Shown piece after piece: positions 22,655 through 33,950 of a DNA stretch of 64,000 bases. The translations under genes were made by a program, and so were the position numbers. How positions within the stretch are numbered: position 1 is the stretch's first letter; every line of letters starts with the position of its first letter. Location of the stretch: positions 3,410,001 to 3,474,000 of the forward strand of contig JAUDYN010000007.1 in the NCBI GenBank assembly GCA_030407005.1, given 5' to 3'. A model generated the notes under the pieces. It searched no databases. It was not told where the DNA came from and saw only the letters and a list, made by a program, of their open reading frames with translations. The DNA is from Desarmillaria ectypa. Lineage: Eukaryota > Basidiomycota > Agaricomycetes > Agaricales > Physalacriaceae.

Positions 22655-25169
22655 ACAGTCAACGGGGCAATTTCCGGGGAGAGAAGCATTAAGGACAGTC
22701 ACGGAGTCACAGTTTTTGGATGTGTCAGAGGAAGGTTAATGCGCTAGACGAGAAGGCAGAAACGGTGGTAACTTCTTAATATTAAATTAGAAACTTTCCT
22801 TTTAAACTCGACTGAATGGTAGGATCGACGTTTCTCCGACGATTTGAGCGTGTAGTCAGGTCAATAGCTATCACAAGGTAGGAGGAAGATCCCTCAGCAG
22901 ACAAAATCCGGTCGAGTCGGTTCACTGCACGGTGCCTCATGTGACCTCCCGACCATCGACGCTATAATTGAAGAAACAAGGAGCCATTCAAATATCCACA
23001 TGCGAAAGCGTGTCACCATGATACACTTTGGTGCAGACGTTCCGAAAGTGATTCGCCGTCAAGCACTCAACGTCGGATAGCTTTAGATTCCGACCAGTAG
23101 GGAGGACAGGTGACAGCTCTCGTGAGCTCGTGAGCTGTCATTGCATATCTTGAGTGTAGAGAGATATAATTCTTTCTTGGTAAATCTTCCAGATGGTGTA
23201 TGAATATATCCTGGTTTTGGAGGGGGGGATGGATAGTCGTTGGAAATGTTCCAAAACGAGTTCCAGTGAAATAATATATATATATAGCTGGTCCACCGAA
23301 AGAGGATAAGGAAAGGATATAACTAGCTAAAGGAATACGAACAGCGTGGTCATCGCTGGGAACGACCTCAGCAGGTGTCGAGCATCGTACTGGTGCTTGG
23401 TGTTCGGACAGTCACAGGCCCGTATGCACATGAGGTTACGACGCATGCTTAGATCTAGAATTTAGGACTCGATTCGATGTCTTGAGCAAGAAAGTCAATT
23501 GTAGCTGTCCAGTTCGACCTCGACAACGACAGCTGAAAATATGAAAAATGGGGTTGGTACAGTGGGAAAGTTGAAGTGATACCAAATAATAATAAAAAAG
23601 GCAGAGATTTCTACTCCAATGGCATAGATAGACCGGACGTCTTAGCAAGCCCGCAGCACGACGCGCGTCCGCGGTGGAAAGGAAGCCGGCGCGGAAGTAA
23701 CCGGAGCCGCTTATTAGCCGGCTATCCGGGCCGAGACTTTCCAACATACCATCATGGTCAGAACTTGGAACGCAGTGTCCTTGTTCCCAGCACTGTCTCG
23801 TCCGCAGCCATTCATCGTGGACTAATCTTAAGCTCTTGTCTGTCTGTGACCTTCAAAAATTAGCCCAACATCAAGTATGTTTACTAACCATTGCCCTGAT
23901 ACTAGTGATACTTCGTCCTCTTCTCCTTGGACGACTTTTGAGCACGAAAAGCTAACTTTTGCCGGGTAGTTATTTCAGAGTGACATGATCTATCAACATC
24001 AGCTATGCCTCGGTCTCGAGCCCTGGCCTAACGTTCCGTAACAATCGGACCGGGTGTTCTTTTTCTTGTTCCTCGACGGCAACATGCGATACAATACGCT
24101 CTTGCCTGTCGGTAAAGCGCGTGTGGACGGACCCTCTTTATTACGGAGTTTCCTTTCCATTGCGTTTAGGTAAAGATTAAGGCTCGAGGCAATGTGCAGC
24201 TCACCCTGCTGAAGAGGAGCGGTCCGAGTTGAATGGCCATGGCATCGACTGTCGTGGAACTCAGGAGGAAGATGTATGTACTTCTGCATATTTCTCTACA
24301 CGAACCAGTCCTAACTGCGGGATAGTGATAGGTCAGCACAGGTATTATAACCAACAATTTCTCCGAGTCGCCTAAGCAATATGGCACTTGCTCCCTGTTG
24401 TGTTTCAACTATCATTCTTAATGTTTATTCTGTTCATCCGATTTCCTCGCATATGTCACTCTACCTTTTCCAGCGGCGATAGTGAGTATATCTCGGGGGA
24501 TTCAGCTATTTAGGCCCTTTTACGCGTTGAAAGCCCTGAGATCTTGTGGGGCCTTTATCCGTCGTTCTTCCTTGCACACTGGCCCTGACATAACGTTACC
24601 ACAGATTATACGCCCTCAAAGTATCCAACCTTGATTCGGAGTCTCTTCAATCTCTTGCTATCCGCATTCCGATTGCCGGTTATCATCCTCGTTTAACGAA
24701 GAAGGGGTTGAATGTACTCTCGGGGGAACTTTAACCTCTGACCGTGAACTTTTATTCAATGGAGATTCAGCAGTTTAGCCTAGCACTTATTGCCATGATG
24801 TACGTTATGTCGGCAACTAACCTACCCTACTACCATATGGCTTACCGCCTAGCAGTGGCGTAATTTCTCAGCACCCTATGGTCGCCGTACGTACCACCGG
24901 CCATATATCACCTTCATCGTAACCGCTCACCTGAACCAACATCGCCGGGATTGCATGACTTGATGGGCAGATACGTCTGCAACACAAACTCTTGCTTGGC
25001 CAACATCGATTACCTATGATTCCCACCCACATCGTCTCTAGAACGCACAGGCCCGTCCTTATTATCCACCTCCGCGTCAACGCCGCCGTCACAACACGCG
25101 GTCGCTAAATATGCAGTGGGTAATAATTTAAAAAGGAGGGCACTGCTCTCGGAAAATAGCTGCACCGTG
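22655..25169. other. Non-genic stretch with a hairpin and a TA microsatellite
   Basis: No gene was recognised on either strand. It holds a 30-nt inverted repeat at 23111-23140 (TGACAGCTC...GAGCTGTCA) and a TA run at 23271-23287. Open frames around 23436-23863 overlap on both strands and show no protein-like bias. Confidence 0.45.
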
Positions 25170-25177
25170 TATAAAAA
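25170..25177 (+). promoter_or_regulatory. TATA box of small secreted protein gene
   Basis: TATAAAAA, 68 nt upstream of the ATG at 25238. Confidence 0.6.
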
Positions 25178-25237
25178 CGCGAACGCTTGGCTCAATGAAT
25201 TCCGTCGCTCCTCCTATCGACCTCTTTTCACCCAACA

Positions 25238-25827
25238 ATGCGGCTTCTTGTTCACCTACTCGCATTGGCCTCCGCTGTCTTCGCTGCGGATGCATGGTAC
25301 GGAGGAGGCGGAAATGGAGGTTCCCAACCGTCCTCTACTCCGTGGACAGGCTATTTGTGCCCTGATCATGATAATCACGGGCACGCCAAGGTCAGCTGGG
25401 GTAGCGACTCTCCGCCCTATTCCGGTACGATGTTTGGCTGCACGTAAGTTTAACTAGCACAGCTTGTTTGATCACTTTGCTGAAATCAACGCTCGTAGGT
25501 ACCGTACGGGCTCTGGCGTTGGGACGTACCCATGCGAGTACTATGTCGTGAGTTGTCATCAAGCATTTGTTCTGTTTGTGTAGACCCTTGAGCTGATGGC
25601 CAATAGCAAACCGGCCAAGGGCCTTCAGGTCATGACTCGCGATGTCCCACAACTGCGACGCACTTTAACGGAAGGAAGAAGAGGTCGCCGCCGTCAGTGG
25701 CTCCTCCCACTCCCGGAGATTCGTATGCGAAGCGTAATATTATTCGCGGATCAGTGAGTTACCCTTCTTATGTTCAATCGAAGTATCTAATTTATTCCAC
25801 CAGCGAGAAGCTGCAGAGTTTGTGTAA
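25238..25827 (+). CDS. Small secreted Cys-containing protein, unknown family
   Basis: Exons 25238-25443, 25499-25547, ~25609-25743 and probably 25804-25827. The product is about 135 residues. It has a signal peptide (MRLLVHLLALASAVFAADA), a Gly-rich start (WYGGGGNGGS), GYLCPDHDNHGHAKVSWGS, PPYSGTMFGCTYRTGSGVG, TYPCEYYV, QTGQGPSGHDSRCPTTATHF and a basic tail (GRKKRSPP). Four cysteines remain in the mature part, enough for two disulphides. A good TATA box and three canonical introns support a real gene. I do not recognise the family; size and composition fit fungal small secreted or effector-like proteins. The last junction is the least sure: reading through GTGAGT at 25744 gives a longer, less protein-like tail ending at about 25936. 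Confidence 0.6.
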
Positions 25828-26047
25828 TAGACTTGCAGTATTTTCCACTGTTAAGGTGGATCCGTTGCGAGTCTTCGTTCCTATTTTGTTGCTAGTAGAT
25901 TTATTCATCATCCTTACATGCTTATTCATTATTTGAGTCGGTTAGAAGTATATACTTTAGATTTTTACATGTGCAGGCAGTTGCAAACGTTCAGGTCGCA
26001 GTGTAAGGACGGTGGTGCTTGGGTGGCGCGAGCTTTCTACAAACGCG

Positions 26048-26272
26048 ACACGTCTTAGTCACGTGGTATTGACGTAAGTCTTTAGGGCAGGAGCGATTCC
26101 GATTCGATCGTGAAGTGAAATTCCAAACGCCACGGGCCGTTCCGATGACCACTTGAACATTACATTTCCAGCCTGGACATCTTGCGCAGTATATCTCCCC
26201 CGGTAGCTGACTCCCGGCTTCGTCTCGCAACAATCGATTTACAACCCGACGGCCCAGGGAGAGGAATCCTTA
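26048..26272 (+). repeat. Dispersed ~0.2-kb repeat, copy 1
   Basis: It matches 29429-29635 in the same orientation. Shared words include CGTCTTRGTCACG, GCAGTATATCTCC and CCCAGGGAGA. Roughly 70% identical by eye with several indels, so it is old. Confidence 0.6.
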
Positions 26273-26521
26273 CATCAAATTTTCTATTGTAGTCCACTTC
26301 TGTATTTCCTCCATGACTTGGACGTTTCAACGTGGAGCGACAGAATGAGCAATAAGCAACATTCTAGTACATATTTGACTGGGAGAAGGCGAAGTTTGGG
26401 TATGTATCCTGCTTGTATCTTCTTGAATTTGCCTGATTTACCCGCAATCGTCCAGGAGTACTTTGAAATCAACACGCTTAGCCGGAAACCTGCGTATCAA
26501 TAGCACCATTTGTTATAATGA

Positions 26522-26740
26522 CAAGTGTCGCGCATCACAGCGCGGTCGATGTCGGGATCTTCGGTTGCCAGGCAAGGAAACATTTTCTCCTCCTCGGCCT
26601 TGTTTACAACATAGTATTGCTTCTATTAGCGTACATGGATGTAGATAAGTAGCTGGATGAATCACGATGACCCTCGCCTGTTTGCGAGGGTTCCCCGCTG
26701 AAATCCGGGTGAGCGCTGGAGAATTACCGCTCATTCTAAT
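26522..26740 (+). repeat. Dispersed 219-bp repeat, copy 2
   Basis: Direct-orientation counterpart of 8872-9090; start and end words are the same. Confidence 0.75.
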
Positions 26741-27149
26741 ACCATCGCCGAATCCACAAGAGCATCGGTGTCATCAGGAAGAGTGCTTCGAACTGAGTTC
26801 TATGTCGTGGAAATGCCGTGTCAGTTCTCACTTTGACGGACCTCTTGCTGAATTCGCGAAGCTAGTCTCAGGAAGCTCAGATACGGGCGATTCTGTGCGG
26901 CTGATTCGTCGCTACACGGAGGTAAATCATACAGGTTGCTGCAGAGTAGAGACAAAACAGAAGTTCAAGGTAGGTCAATCGGTCCTCGCAATGAACGAAC
27001 ATGGGTTTATATTCATTCCACAGTTATTTCGTAAGATTAAGTTATTGCTCACCAGTCGGGGAAATCAAAGCTTCGAATATCGATACGGGCCGATGAAACC
27101 GGTCTTGCGACAGAGGCTTATTCATCTTTTTTGTCAGCAATCGACCATC

Positions 27150-27951
27150 ATGTCGACGCCCATCACCCTCTACGACATACCCTCCAAGCTACCAATTAAT
27201 GCATGGTCTCCCAACACATGGAAAGCTAGGTCGGATAGTTTCGTATACCCGGTTTCTAAACTGTCGCTTACCCTTGCCTAGATACGCCCTCAACTTCAAG
27301 GGTATTCCATACTGTACGGAATGGGTCGAATACCCTGATATCGAAGGGCTTTACAAGAAGCTCAATGTCCCGGCAAGTGCTACCAAACAAGACGGTGTGA
27401 CACCATATTATACTCTCCCACTTCTCCACGACTCGTCGACTGGGGTCACCATATCCGACTCTGCCGCCATCGTCGAGTATCTCGAGGCGACGTACCCTGA
27501 TACTCCATGTCTCATTCCTCCCGGGACAAGAACATTACATGCTGCGTTCACAACCGCGTTTGAATCCCAAATGAAGGCGATAGCGCCATTCTCCATCCCA
27601 GCTGTGAACACGATACTGAATCCGCGAAGTGAAGCATTCTACAGGAAGACGAGGGAAGAGTCGTCAGGAGTGACGATAGAAGAGATGAATCCGCTTGGTG
27701 AGCGTAGAGAGAAGCAATGGACCATGTTTAAGCATGATCTTGGGAAAGCGGATAAATGGATGAAGGAGGGGAACAGGTTCGTTATGGGGGAGACGGCTAC
27801 GTTTGCGGATGTGACAATGTGTGCATGGATACTGTTTCTTCGGATTTCTCTTGGAGAGGATAGCCCCGAGTTTCAGGATTTGTCGACTTGGCATGGTGGG
27901 CGGTGGAGTCGGTTGCTCAAGAGTTTCAAGAAATACGGGGTTGTCGTGTAG
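27150..27951 (+). CDS. Glutathione S-transferase, GSTFuA/etherase-like
   Basis: Two exons, 27150-27229 and 27282-27951, give 249 residues. The N-terminal thioredoxin fold begins ITLYDIPSKLP and NAWSPNTWKARYALNFKG. It includes the glutathione-site turn with SDSAAIVEYLEATYPDTP, where SDSAAI is the usual [E/D]S-AI motif. The helical C-terminal domain ends GGRWSRLLKSFKKYGVVV. The NAWSPNTWK segment is typical of basidiomycete GSTFuA enzymes related to bacterial LigE beta-etherases, where a Ser near this position activates glutathione (family knowledge). Members handle wood-derived aromatics and xenobiotics in the cytosol; the substrate is not deducible here. The start is set by the ATG before STPITLYD, with a favourable CATC context. 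No defects seen. Confidence 0.88.
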
Positions 27952-28579
27952 GGACATTCCTTTTAGAGCCGTTTTTATATGTCTCGACCCGTTAATGGCG
28001 AGCTGTGTATTTGTATGCGCCAAAGAATGATGGACTAGTTACGCGTCAAGCTTCGCTTCATTTTTTGGTACACGGTGTTGTAGGATCTTCAGATTGCGAA
28101 TAGGACACTCTTATACTTACCGTTTCTGACGAGAGTTCCAGCTCCCGACGCTTAGAGCATGATGGTGAATCATTTTCAAAATACGGCAGCAGATCGTTGA
28201 AATGAATTCTTGAACGGCTCCGTGTTCTTTCAATTGTAACGAAGTCACGCTATGCACCGCTGAGCAAAATAAATCGAACGGATATTGTCTGCTGCGAGAT
28301 CTTCTTACATTGCGATGTATCATCCCCAGTACGCGGTCAAATCAGAGGAGAAACGTTAGTCCCACCATTCGGTGGTACTGTGACTATCTTTTCTACCCTC
28401 TCATGCATCCTCTGACACTTCCGAGAGTTGCAATCGCGTGAACACCTGAACTGCAAGTATATCCTGAAAGGCTTCTCTGATCGTAGATTTCGCTCCCTCA
28501 GTGGAATAAAACTCCTTGCGGGACAGCTTCAATCCTCCAACAACTGTCCTCACCGTACTAGTACTAACCAAAGTTTAGT
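27952..28579. other. Intergenic, no gene seen
   Basis: The last ~80 bases resemble the promoter of the HsbA-like gene at 22580, which marks the start of the decayed HsbA copy. Confidence 0.5.
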
Positions 28580-29160
28580 ATGCTCCCTCAAATTCCCGCT
28601 CTCGTTCCCCTCGTCGCTCTTGCCGTATCTAATCTCCTTGTGGCTCGCAGCGAGGTCACCGCGCTCGAAAGTGCATTCGACAACATGGTAAAGAGCATCA
28701 GCACGACAGACGCAGCGTGCAAGGACATTTCAGCGCAAGTTGACGTTCCTTACGCCTTGGTCAGTATATCTGTATATTTCTTCCCATTCCTCTTGCTAGC
28801 AGTGGGCGCCAGGCTGTTGGAAGTGCCATACAGATTTTTAGATTCTCAAATCGAAGCAACCATTCCACTGTCCCCATAAGTCGGCTTGTTCTTTTCAGAG
28901 GGGCATTCTTCCCTGATGACTCTCCATACAGACACATGTCATATCCAATGCTGAAGACCAAGCGGTGTGCGCCACTCCCACAGGTTTCTTGCTCTCGTTT
29001 GTTTCGATCATTCCCTTCAAGAATGACTTGAAATCCCCACGATTCGCATGATCACAGAGACTTTGGCAAAGGATAATGATGTATTTTTGTGAATCGTATG
29101 GAATTGTATGTGACTGGATACAAGCCTTTTCCAAGAATTGCGCTATGGAATTGAACGCCA
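28580..29160 (+). pseudogene. HsbA-like pseudogene
   Basis: Exon 1 is well kept (MLPQIPALVPLVALAVSNL, ARSEVTALESAFDNMVKSI, TDAACKDISAQVDVPYAL). Exon 2 survives as FLDSQIEATIPLSP. The third exon is only partly alignable (HVISNAEDQAVCAT, IPFKNDLKSPRFA-stop, TLAKDNDVF in another frame), with frameshifts and a stop; the terminal exon is not found. It lies inverted relative to the intact gene at 21887-22580, and the homology includes the ~70-nt promoter segment. Confidence 0.7.
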
Positions 29161-30271
29161 CTATTTCAGTAGAGATGGAAAAGGTTCACGACGCACAATG
29201 TTAGAAGGCGGGCTCGAGCGCCGGTGTCAATGTAAAGTTTCTCATACACTTGTTTTGAATTCCGATTATCGTCGACCCTCTTTTGTCGTGTGTGAATAAA
29301 TTAATGATTGGAATTAGTTTTGTTCGTCGGAGTTCCATATCAATCTGCGTCATATGTAGGTACAAAAGAGAGAGAGCAAATCGGACAGCCGCGTCGCACG
29401 GACGCACGTATCAGTCCGTTCAGCCGAAGACGCGTCTTGGTCACGAGGTATTGAGGCTTGAGGGCAGGTTCCACTGGGTCGGGAGCGGAACTCTGGAATC
29501 GTAGGCTCGTAAGCTTACATTCTCAACCCGGGCATTTTACGCAGTATATCTCCTCGTAATTGACTCCAGGATGCGCCTTGTCTCGCAAAAATTTCTAGGG
29601 CCGACCATGGGCCATGGTCCCAGGGAGAAGAATATCTACCTCGCTTGTATTTGGACAACATTGATCTATTAATCGGATGCAATAACACGACTTCTCGGTA
29701 AAACGGCTTTGTACGTTTTTTCTTGTAACAGTATAACCCATTTCTGGGTTCCCAAAGGCGCTGTTCAACGATATTATATATGCTGGAAAGGTTATATCGA
29801 CCGTGCGAAGTGACATTTGTGTCGCTCGATCTGAATGTAAGTTTGGTCAATATCTGGTGGTACTCAAAGACTGTCCAGTTGCATCTTATATATTAGAGCC
29901 GATGTTCGGATTCCTATTGATGTTGATATTAACCCCCTAATACAAGCGCGTCTATCTCCAGCGACGCGAAAGCTGGAATAAAAGAGGATTTCATTCCACC
30001 AGTAACGGAGCATCATAGACTTGACTGCTTATCTCTACAGCTCAAAGCTCGAAGAGCAGCAAATGCCAATAACGCTACTAGTGACCTCATGCTGTCGATC
30101 ATTGATCCCTTCAAGTAAGATGATATGACAGTGTGAGAAGATTCGCCACCATTCATCCGAATGATGATTCAGTGAGCGTTATGTTTCACATTTCTGCTGA
30201 CTACGATTAATCAGCACTTTATAAGTACCTTGCTTAAAAGTGGCTACGATGAATGTTAGACTCCATAAACC
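29161..30271. other. Intergenic, contains dispersed repeat copy
   Basis: Apart from the repeat at 29429-29635 I see nothing. The last ~250 bases are the presumed promoter of the intact NmrA-like gene. Confidence 0.45.
29429..29635 (+). repeat. Dispersed ~0.2-kb repeat, copy 2
   Basis: Counterpart of 26048-26272, same strand. Confidence 0.6.
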
Positions 30272-31302
30272 ATGTCTCGCAAAATCATCGTCGTTTTCGG
30301 TGCTACAGGACAGCAGGGCGGCTCCGTCGTTGCCTCATTCCTCAAGAATAAAGATTACATCGTTCGAGCCGTTACTCGGAACCCGGATAGCGACAAGGCG
30401 AAGGCACTTGCTGCGAAAGGCGCTCAAGTAGTTGCTGCAGATCTCAATGACTACGAAAGCCTCCTCAAGGCGTTCCAGGTTTGTTCAATACCATATCTTT
30501 CGTATCAATAATTGCCAAGCGTTCTTAGGGTGCGTACGCTGCCTTTGGCGTAACAGACTTCTGGGCACTACTACCAACCGCCGGACCGGATGGAGCCTTC
30601 GAGGGGGAGATCCAGCAGGGCAAGAACCTCGCCAAAGCCGCAGCAGCAACCTCTACGCTCAAACACTACGTTTGGAGCACTTTGCCATCTTCAATAACCA
30701 CCAGTAAAGGCGCACTCTCCGTTCCTCATTGCGATAGTAAAGCCCGCGTCGACGACTACATCTTCTCCTCCCTTCCCGATCTCGCGAAGAAGACGACTTT
30801 CTTCTGGGCCGGGTTCTATGCCACGAACCTGGGCAGCTTTCTGCCTCCAGTGAAGCAGGAGTCAGGCAAGTACGCTTGGGTTCTGCCGTGCAAACCCAGC
30901 GCTTCAGGACCTATGATGGGACAGACGGATGCGAACGTGGGCGTTTTCGTCAGTGCGATTCTCGCGAAGCCAGAAATTACTCTCCCCTCAAAGATTGTCC
31001 TTGGGTCGGTCGAAGTTTTGACGATGGGCAAGATACTAGAGTTATGGGGAGAGGTTAATGGTGTTAAAACGGTGTTTGTCGAGAAGGATGCGGAAGAATA
31101 CGCTGCTTCGTTCTTCGCGGGTCCGGTATTTGGGAAAGAGCTGGCGCTGAATATGAAATTCTTTGAGTTTGGCTTGGAAGGTTGGGCAAAGAGTGGCGAG
31201 AAGATTTTCACGAAGGAAGACCTTGGGATCGATGATGCGGAGTTGATCAGTACGAAGCAGGCTTTTGAGAGGATAGACTGGAACTCCATTGTAAAGGCAT
31301 AG
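30272..31302 (+). CDS. NmrA-like (HSCARG-type) NAD(P)-binding protein, intact copy B
   Basis: Exons 30272-30478 and 30529-31302 give 326 residues. The Rossmann fold starts IIVVFGATGQQGGSVVASFL with the atypical GxxGxxG of NmrA-like proteins, then AVTRNPDSDKAKAL and GAQVVAADLNDYESLLKAF. Next come FGVTDFW, YVWSTLPS, CDSKARVDDYI and FFWAGFYATNLGSF. The conserved catalytic YxxxK of true short-chain dehydrogenases is missing, as expected for this family. NmrA-like proteins act as redox-sensing regulators or as reductases; which applies cannot be told here. It is the only intact copy, since the other (5981-6757) is broken. The gene lies at the right breakpoint of the inverted duplication, with exon 1 and the promoter outside the duplicated block. 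Confidence 0.88.
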
Positions 31303-31503
31303 TTGTGTACAAGTTACTTACTGAAACCGTCAATGTAATTGTATTCGTATGGTTGAATAAACGGTCGATGGTAAGGAAATACAGCCATCCAAGGCGTACC
31401 TGCATTTGGGGCAGATGTCGCGTTCTTTGTGACTGGATTTTGCGTCAATGTCATGTAGATGTTATGCAGCTACCACGTACGGTGCAAATGACACTTCTCA
31501 ATG

Positions 31504-32730
31504 TTATTCTGAATTAACCTCAGTTTCCATAATACGTGGATCCAACCAAGCATCCTCCTGGCTTCCGAGGCAAGGAGAATCCGGAACCTTGACATCCAGC
31601 TTCTCACCGATCATCACTTTCATCTGTTTCCCTACTTCCGTCCTTGTCTTACTAACAGTTCTTGAAGCAATGCTTTGAGTAACTATGAGGGCTGATAGGC
31701 GATTTTCACAAAGTATATCCATCACCAGGGTCTTTAGAGAACATCCGGACCGGGAAATAAAGGATGACGCGGCGTTGCTACGTTGCATCCTGAGGCCTTG
31801 TAATTTAGGCAAAGTGAGGAATCGCAGGAGGGGTGTTCCAGATACGGAGAGACACCCGGTAGTCAGGTGTGTAGTCGTCGATGGAGCTTGGTCACGGCAA
31901 AAATGTGCAGATTTGACCTGGAGCCCGACGAGCCTCGAATATCCTTTCCGCTATGGAAAATCCACAACATATGACCAGGACAGTGCGAGGTGGGTGATTT
32001 GAGATGGAAGTACTGTTATATTTCGGACTGTATCCTAGTACATTGCTTGTTACAAACTCGTGAGGAGTGTGCCCATTTACTTCGCATATTTATACTAATT
32101 TCCACCTATTCTGGTAGTTTCTATCCAATCATTTTCTTACTCAGCATGCTGGAATGCCGGATTGCTCAAACTTTCTCGCATATTCCGACAAGTACGAAGG
32201 AATAGAATGCTGCACTTGTCATATAACGGTACAGTTTTCAACAAATGGGTATCAAGAAAGTGAATGTCGTCTGCAAGAATATGTGAAGCAGTGCATGTGT
32301 GCAGTGCGAGGAAGGATAGGAAAAAAATCTCATACTATCCGCCCAGAATCTCTAGGTTTTGACCACCGATGGGCGAGATTTGTGATGCGATCCAGGACGT
32401 CCTTTTCATCGTTATTACCATTGATATACATCCACAGGTACATGTTTAATGGCGTATTTCCCACGCGTTTGAGGTGCATGTCAAGAATAGCAAGCGAGAT
32501 GGTGCGATATTTCGACGGACGTAGAATGATAGTTGACCATAACATTGTTGCGGAGTGAACGGTTTCTTTCCACGAGTGACATACATGTCGTAAAAGCCAA
32601 GGGCCGTTTTTTGTGTCAAGGCTGGAGTATAGATGTTTGCCCTGACAGAGATGGAAGATCTCGATGAGGATAAGACAGGGAAGGTGTCGAATTGGGGCGG
32701 AAACCGATTCAAACTACTATATCACACCAA
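31504..32730 (-). pseudogene. F-box protein relic (duplication copy B)
   Basis: The F-box is readable at about 32700-32640 (LPCLILIEIFHLCQGK) and continues without a break through YSSLDTKNGPWLLRHVCHSW, KETVHSATMLWSTI and YLWMYINGNNDEKDVLDRIT to AHRWSKPRDSGRIV-stop at 32330. This first part is better kept than in copy A. Beyond the stop, the equivalent of the LRR region is scrambled; a tail with LQGLRMQRSN and CSLKTLVMDI is open at 31812-31504. A TGA plus frame loss mid-gene makes it a pseudogene. Confidence 0.6.
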
Positions 32731-33320
32731 AACCACCACCAAAAATTAGGAGGACCCTGAATGTACATATTCCATTCGCACCATCGTCCACTTATATTTC
32801 TGGATATCTAATGTTATATTTCATATCATCGTCGTGAAAACAAGTTCACATTAATACAATGCGATGTTGTAAAATTGAATGCTCCTCGCCTGCGAGTAGC
32901 GGAGATGATATTTCGGAAGGATGTGAATCGAAATCTTCCTGCCGAGTCTCGGTGCTTGTGTAGGTATGAATTGCACGGGTTTCCTATCTTTTTATTGGCA
33001 TCAAATATTTCCATCAATAATGGTGTTTAGGGCGTGATCGAAATTCCGGAACTGGCGCTCGAAGACTCTATATGGTACTCCTGGGACTGGCCGAGCGTCG
33101 AGGAGTATAGACATAGAGCAATGTATCAATTCGTTTCTTTGGTAGAGACCATCGTACCCGGTCCAAAGCCTTCGACTCCAAAATGAAACAAGATCATTTG
33201 GGCAAAAGCCACAGTTCATTGATGCCACTAAATTTACAATAGATTTTAATCAATACATCAGGAAAATCAAATTCCGCGTGGTTGTCCAAAAAATTCCGAA
33301 GCCACATCCGAATCGACGAC

Positions 33321-33873
33321 TCAAATCAGCGCCCCGGTGATCGTAAAGTTATCGCTCCAATTTCCCGAGTCGCCAAACACTGACAAAGGTGGTGAATGAT
33401 AACGCCTATGTGATAGAATGAATATGATACGCACGAACTAGAGAATAGTCATCTCCTTGAACAACCCAAGGCACCGTCACTTCGATTCGACCGAGTCGAA
33501 TATCAAACCCTTCCGCAAGGATCACTATGTGTTTCGTTCCTTGAGTCGCTTTTCTCATATCGATGAAGAGACCGATAACTCACCAGGAGTAGCTCTGTTC
33601 TCCTTTCGCAGCAATATAAAGCCTCTGGAGTTGGTGATGTTCACTGGAGCACTAGAGATGTCCCTGTGCATTGATAAGTTGGGTTGGGGGAATCGTCAGC
33701 TCGAGATATCCTGACCAGGTAACATTATGGCGCTCGTTAATCGTCCATACGGTACCAGAATGTGGATACAGAATGGGAGGGACGAATACGTCTCGTTTCT
33801 CGAGGTCGACGGGGACTGCGAGTACGATAGTGAAGAGGGAGACAAAAGAAAGGAAGAGAGACGTGAGTTTCAT
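33321..33873 (-). CDS. Small secreted Kre9/Knh1-like protein, copy B
   Basis: Four exons on the minus strand, with the same structure as copy A. The product begins with the signal peptide MKLTSLFLSFVSLFTIVLAV, then EKRDVFVPPILYPHSGTVW. After the first intron come NVTWDISSAPVNITNSRGF, LLRKGENRATP, a segment ending VTVPWVV and DDYS, and the terminal GDSGNWSDNFTITGALI. Reading exon 1 straight through its GTCAGG donor gives a spurious stop, so the short intron must be used. By eye it is about 85% identical to copy A in DNA, with most changes conservative, which suggests both copies are under selection. PF10342-like family; function is inferred only. Confidence 0.82.
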
Positions 33874-33942
33874 GATGGGCGTGAAGAACGTAAAGCTGGA
33901 TCTATCGATGGTCCGAGTGGGATCCTTCGTGCAAGGGCTTGG

Positions 33943-33950
33943 TATATATA
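33943..33950 (-). promoter_or_regulatory. TATA box of Kre9-like gene B
   Basis: TATATATA, 70 nt upstream of the ATG at 33873; conserved in copy A. Confidence 0.6.

Larger units (their letters stand above)
25828..27149. other. Intergenic with two dispersed repeats
   Basis: It holds the repeats at 26048-26272 and 26522-26740. An open frame running from 26667 into the GST gene's first exon is a read-through of non-coding sequence. Confidence 0.5.

Noticed and set aside
23436..23863. Overlapping ~100-codon frames on both strands
   Set aside because: No conserved motif, signal peptide or intron; they overlap each other almost fully.
26667..27281. A 204-codon open frame overlapping the start of the GST gene
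   Set aside because: It runs through the dispersed repeat and the GST intron; only the last part is coding, and that belongs to the GST's own first exon.
30816..31289. A 157-codon minus-strand frame opposite the NmrA gene
   Set aside because: Antisense shadow of the NmrA exon; the same shadow appears in the pseudogene copy.
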